DNA from: an uncultured Eubacteriales bacterium
GTDB taxonomy: Bacteria; Bacillota; Clostridia; Oscillospirales; Oscillospiraceae
Assembly (NCBI GenBank): GCA_900551355.1
Contig: URVR01000051.1
Coordinates: 1-10,454, forward strand
Direction of reading: 5' to 3'
DNA length: 10,454 nt
Shown here: one piece after another, positions 10,204-10,454 of the stretch
How positions within the stretch are numbered: the stretch's first letter is position 1
Layout: each line of letters begins with the position of its first letter
Notes under the pieces: generated by a model
The model's database searches: none
What the model was told of the DNA's origin: nothing
The model's input: the letters and a program-made list of their open reading frames with translations, nothing else
Program-made: the position numbers and the translations under genes

Positions 10204-10413
10204 CGCTTCTGCGTCTCCTTCCGCCCAGGCCCAGCACCGCCAGCGCCGTGCCGGTCACCGCCATCATGCCCACATACCAGCCCAGCGGGAAACGGTCGCC
10301 TGTCTTGTGGTTGGTGGGCCGTATCCACTGTCCCGGCTCCTCCGACACCACCAGATAGAACCCCAGCGTCACCCGGGCCGCCCGGCCCGCCGCCGCGCTG
10401 TCGCCCAGCGCCG
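10169..10413 (-). CDS. C-terminal fragment of an anchored surface protein (N-terminus lost at assembly end)
   Basis: Only the last 80 residues remain, ending in TAG at 10169-10171; the 5' part is missing because genomic sequence stops at 10413. The fragment shows VTLGFYLVVSEEPGQW, then a sorting-signal-like stretch, NHKTGDRFP, a hydrophobic segment of about 21 residues (PLGWYVGMMAVTGTALAVLGL), and a basic tail starting RRRR. This motif, membrane segment and arginine order is that of sortase substrates, and KTGD-type variants replace LPXTG in many clostridial surface proteins. Simple membrane anchoring without a sortase is also possible. No sortase gene is visible in the window. The gene overlaps the start of sipW by 35 bases, so it belongs to the same operon, where it is the only visible candidate for tethering the others. 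Confidence 0.75.
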
Positions 10414-10454
10414 CTGTCTCTTATACACATCTCCGAGCCCACGAGACGTAGAGG
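10414..10454 (+). other. Illumina Nextera adapter read-through (not genomic)
   Basis: Bases 10414-10432 are CTGTCTCTTATACACATCT, the 19-base Tn5 mosaic end used in Nextera libraries. They are followed by CCGAGCCCACGAGAC (10433-10447), the read-2 side adapter. The last seven bases, GTAGAGG, agree with the start of Nextera index N712 as I remember it. This stretch is a library artefact left at the contig end. Confidence 0.98.

Noticed and set aside
10200..10442. Open frame beginning MGSEMCIRDS at the right edge
   Set aside because: Its N-terminus is translated Nextera adapter, and the rest is out of frame with the genuine anchored-protein C-terminus.

Overview
The window reads as part of a high-GC Gram-positive genome, most likely a gut clostridium of the Oscillospiraceae type. 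The evidence is a Firmicutes-style RNA polymerase beta subunit without the large proteobacterial insertions, a consensus sigma-A promoter, and a surface-protein operon built from SipW, TasA-like and InlB-repeat proteins. The genus is an inference. All convincing genes lie on the minus strand, so the biological reading order runs from the right edge to the left edge.

Right edge: the last 41 bases (10414-10454) are not genomic. They are Illumina Nextera read-through adapter followed by seven bases of a sample index, so genuine sequence stops at 10413 and this is an assembly end. Just inside it lies the C-terminal 80 residues of a surface protein (10169-10413). It ends in a sorting-signal-like KTGD motif, a membrane segment and an arginine tail.

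Accessory operon (10413 to about 3569): the anchored-protein fragment overlaps a SipW-type signal peptidase (9685-10203). Then come a TasA-like SipW-dependent protein starting at GTG (9009-9662), a secreted 1601-residue repeat protein (4184-8989), and a second small TasA-like protein, also with a GTG start (3610-4179). Gaps are 22, 19 and 4 bases. A strong intrinsic terminator (3569-3605) sits 4 bases after the last stop codon. This looks like a self-contained module for building a surface fibre or matrix: a dedicated peptidase, two candidate substrates or subunits, a giant adhesin-like protein, and a wall- or membrane-anchored partner. The operon promoter lies beyond the right edge.

Intergenic region 3284-3609: after the terminator comes a near-perfect promoter for rpoB (TTGACA, 17-base spacer, TATAAT with extended -10). 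It is followed by an unusually long leader of about 215 bases that holds a GC-rich hairpin and an open frame of 58 codons of uncertain reality.

Left part (1-3283): rpoB, complete at its N-terminus for 1094 codons and cut by the left edge. It carries the residues typical of rifampicin-susceptible enzymes. The usual rplJ-rplL genes are not upstream of rpoB here; the surface operon takes that place.
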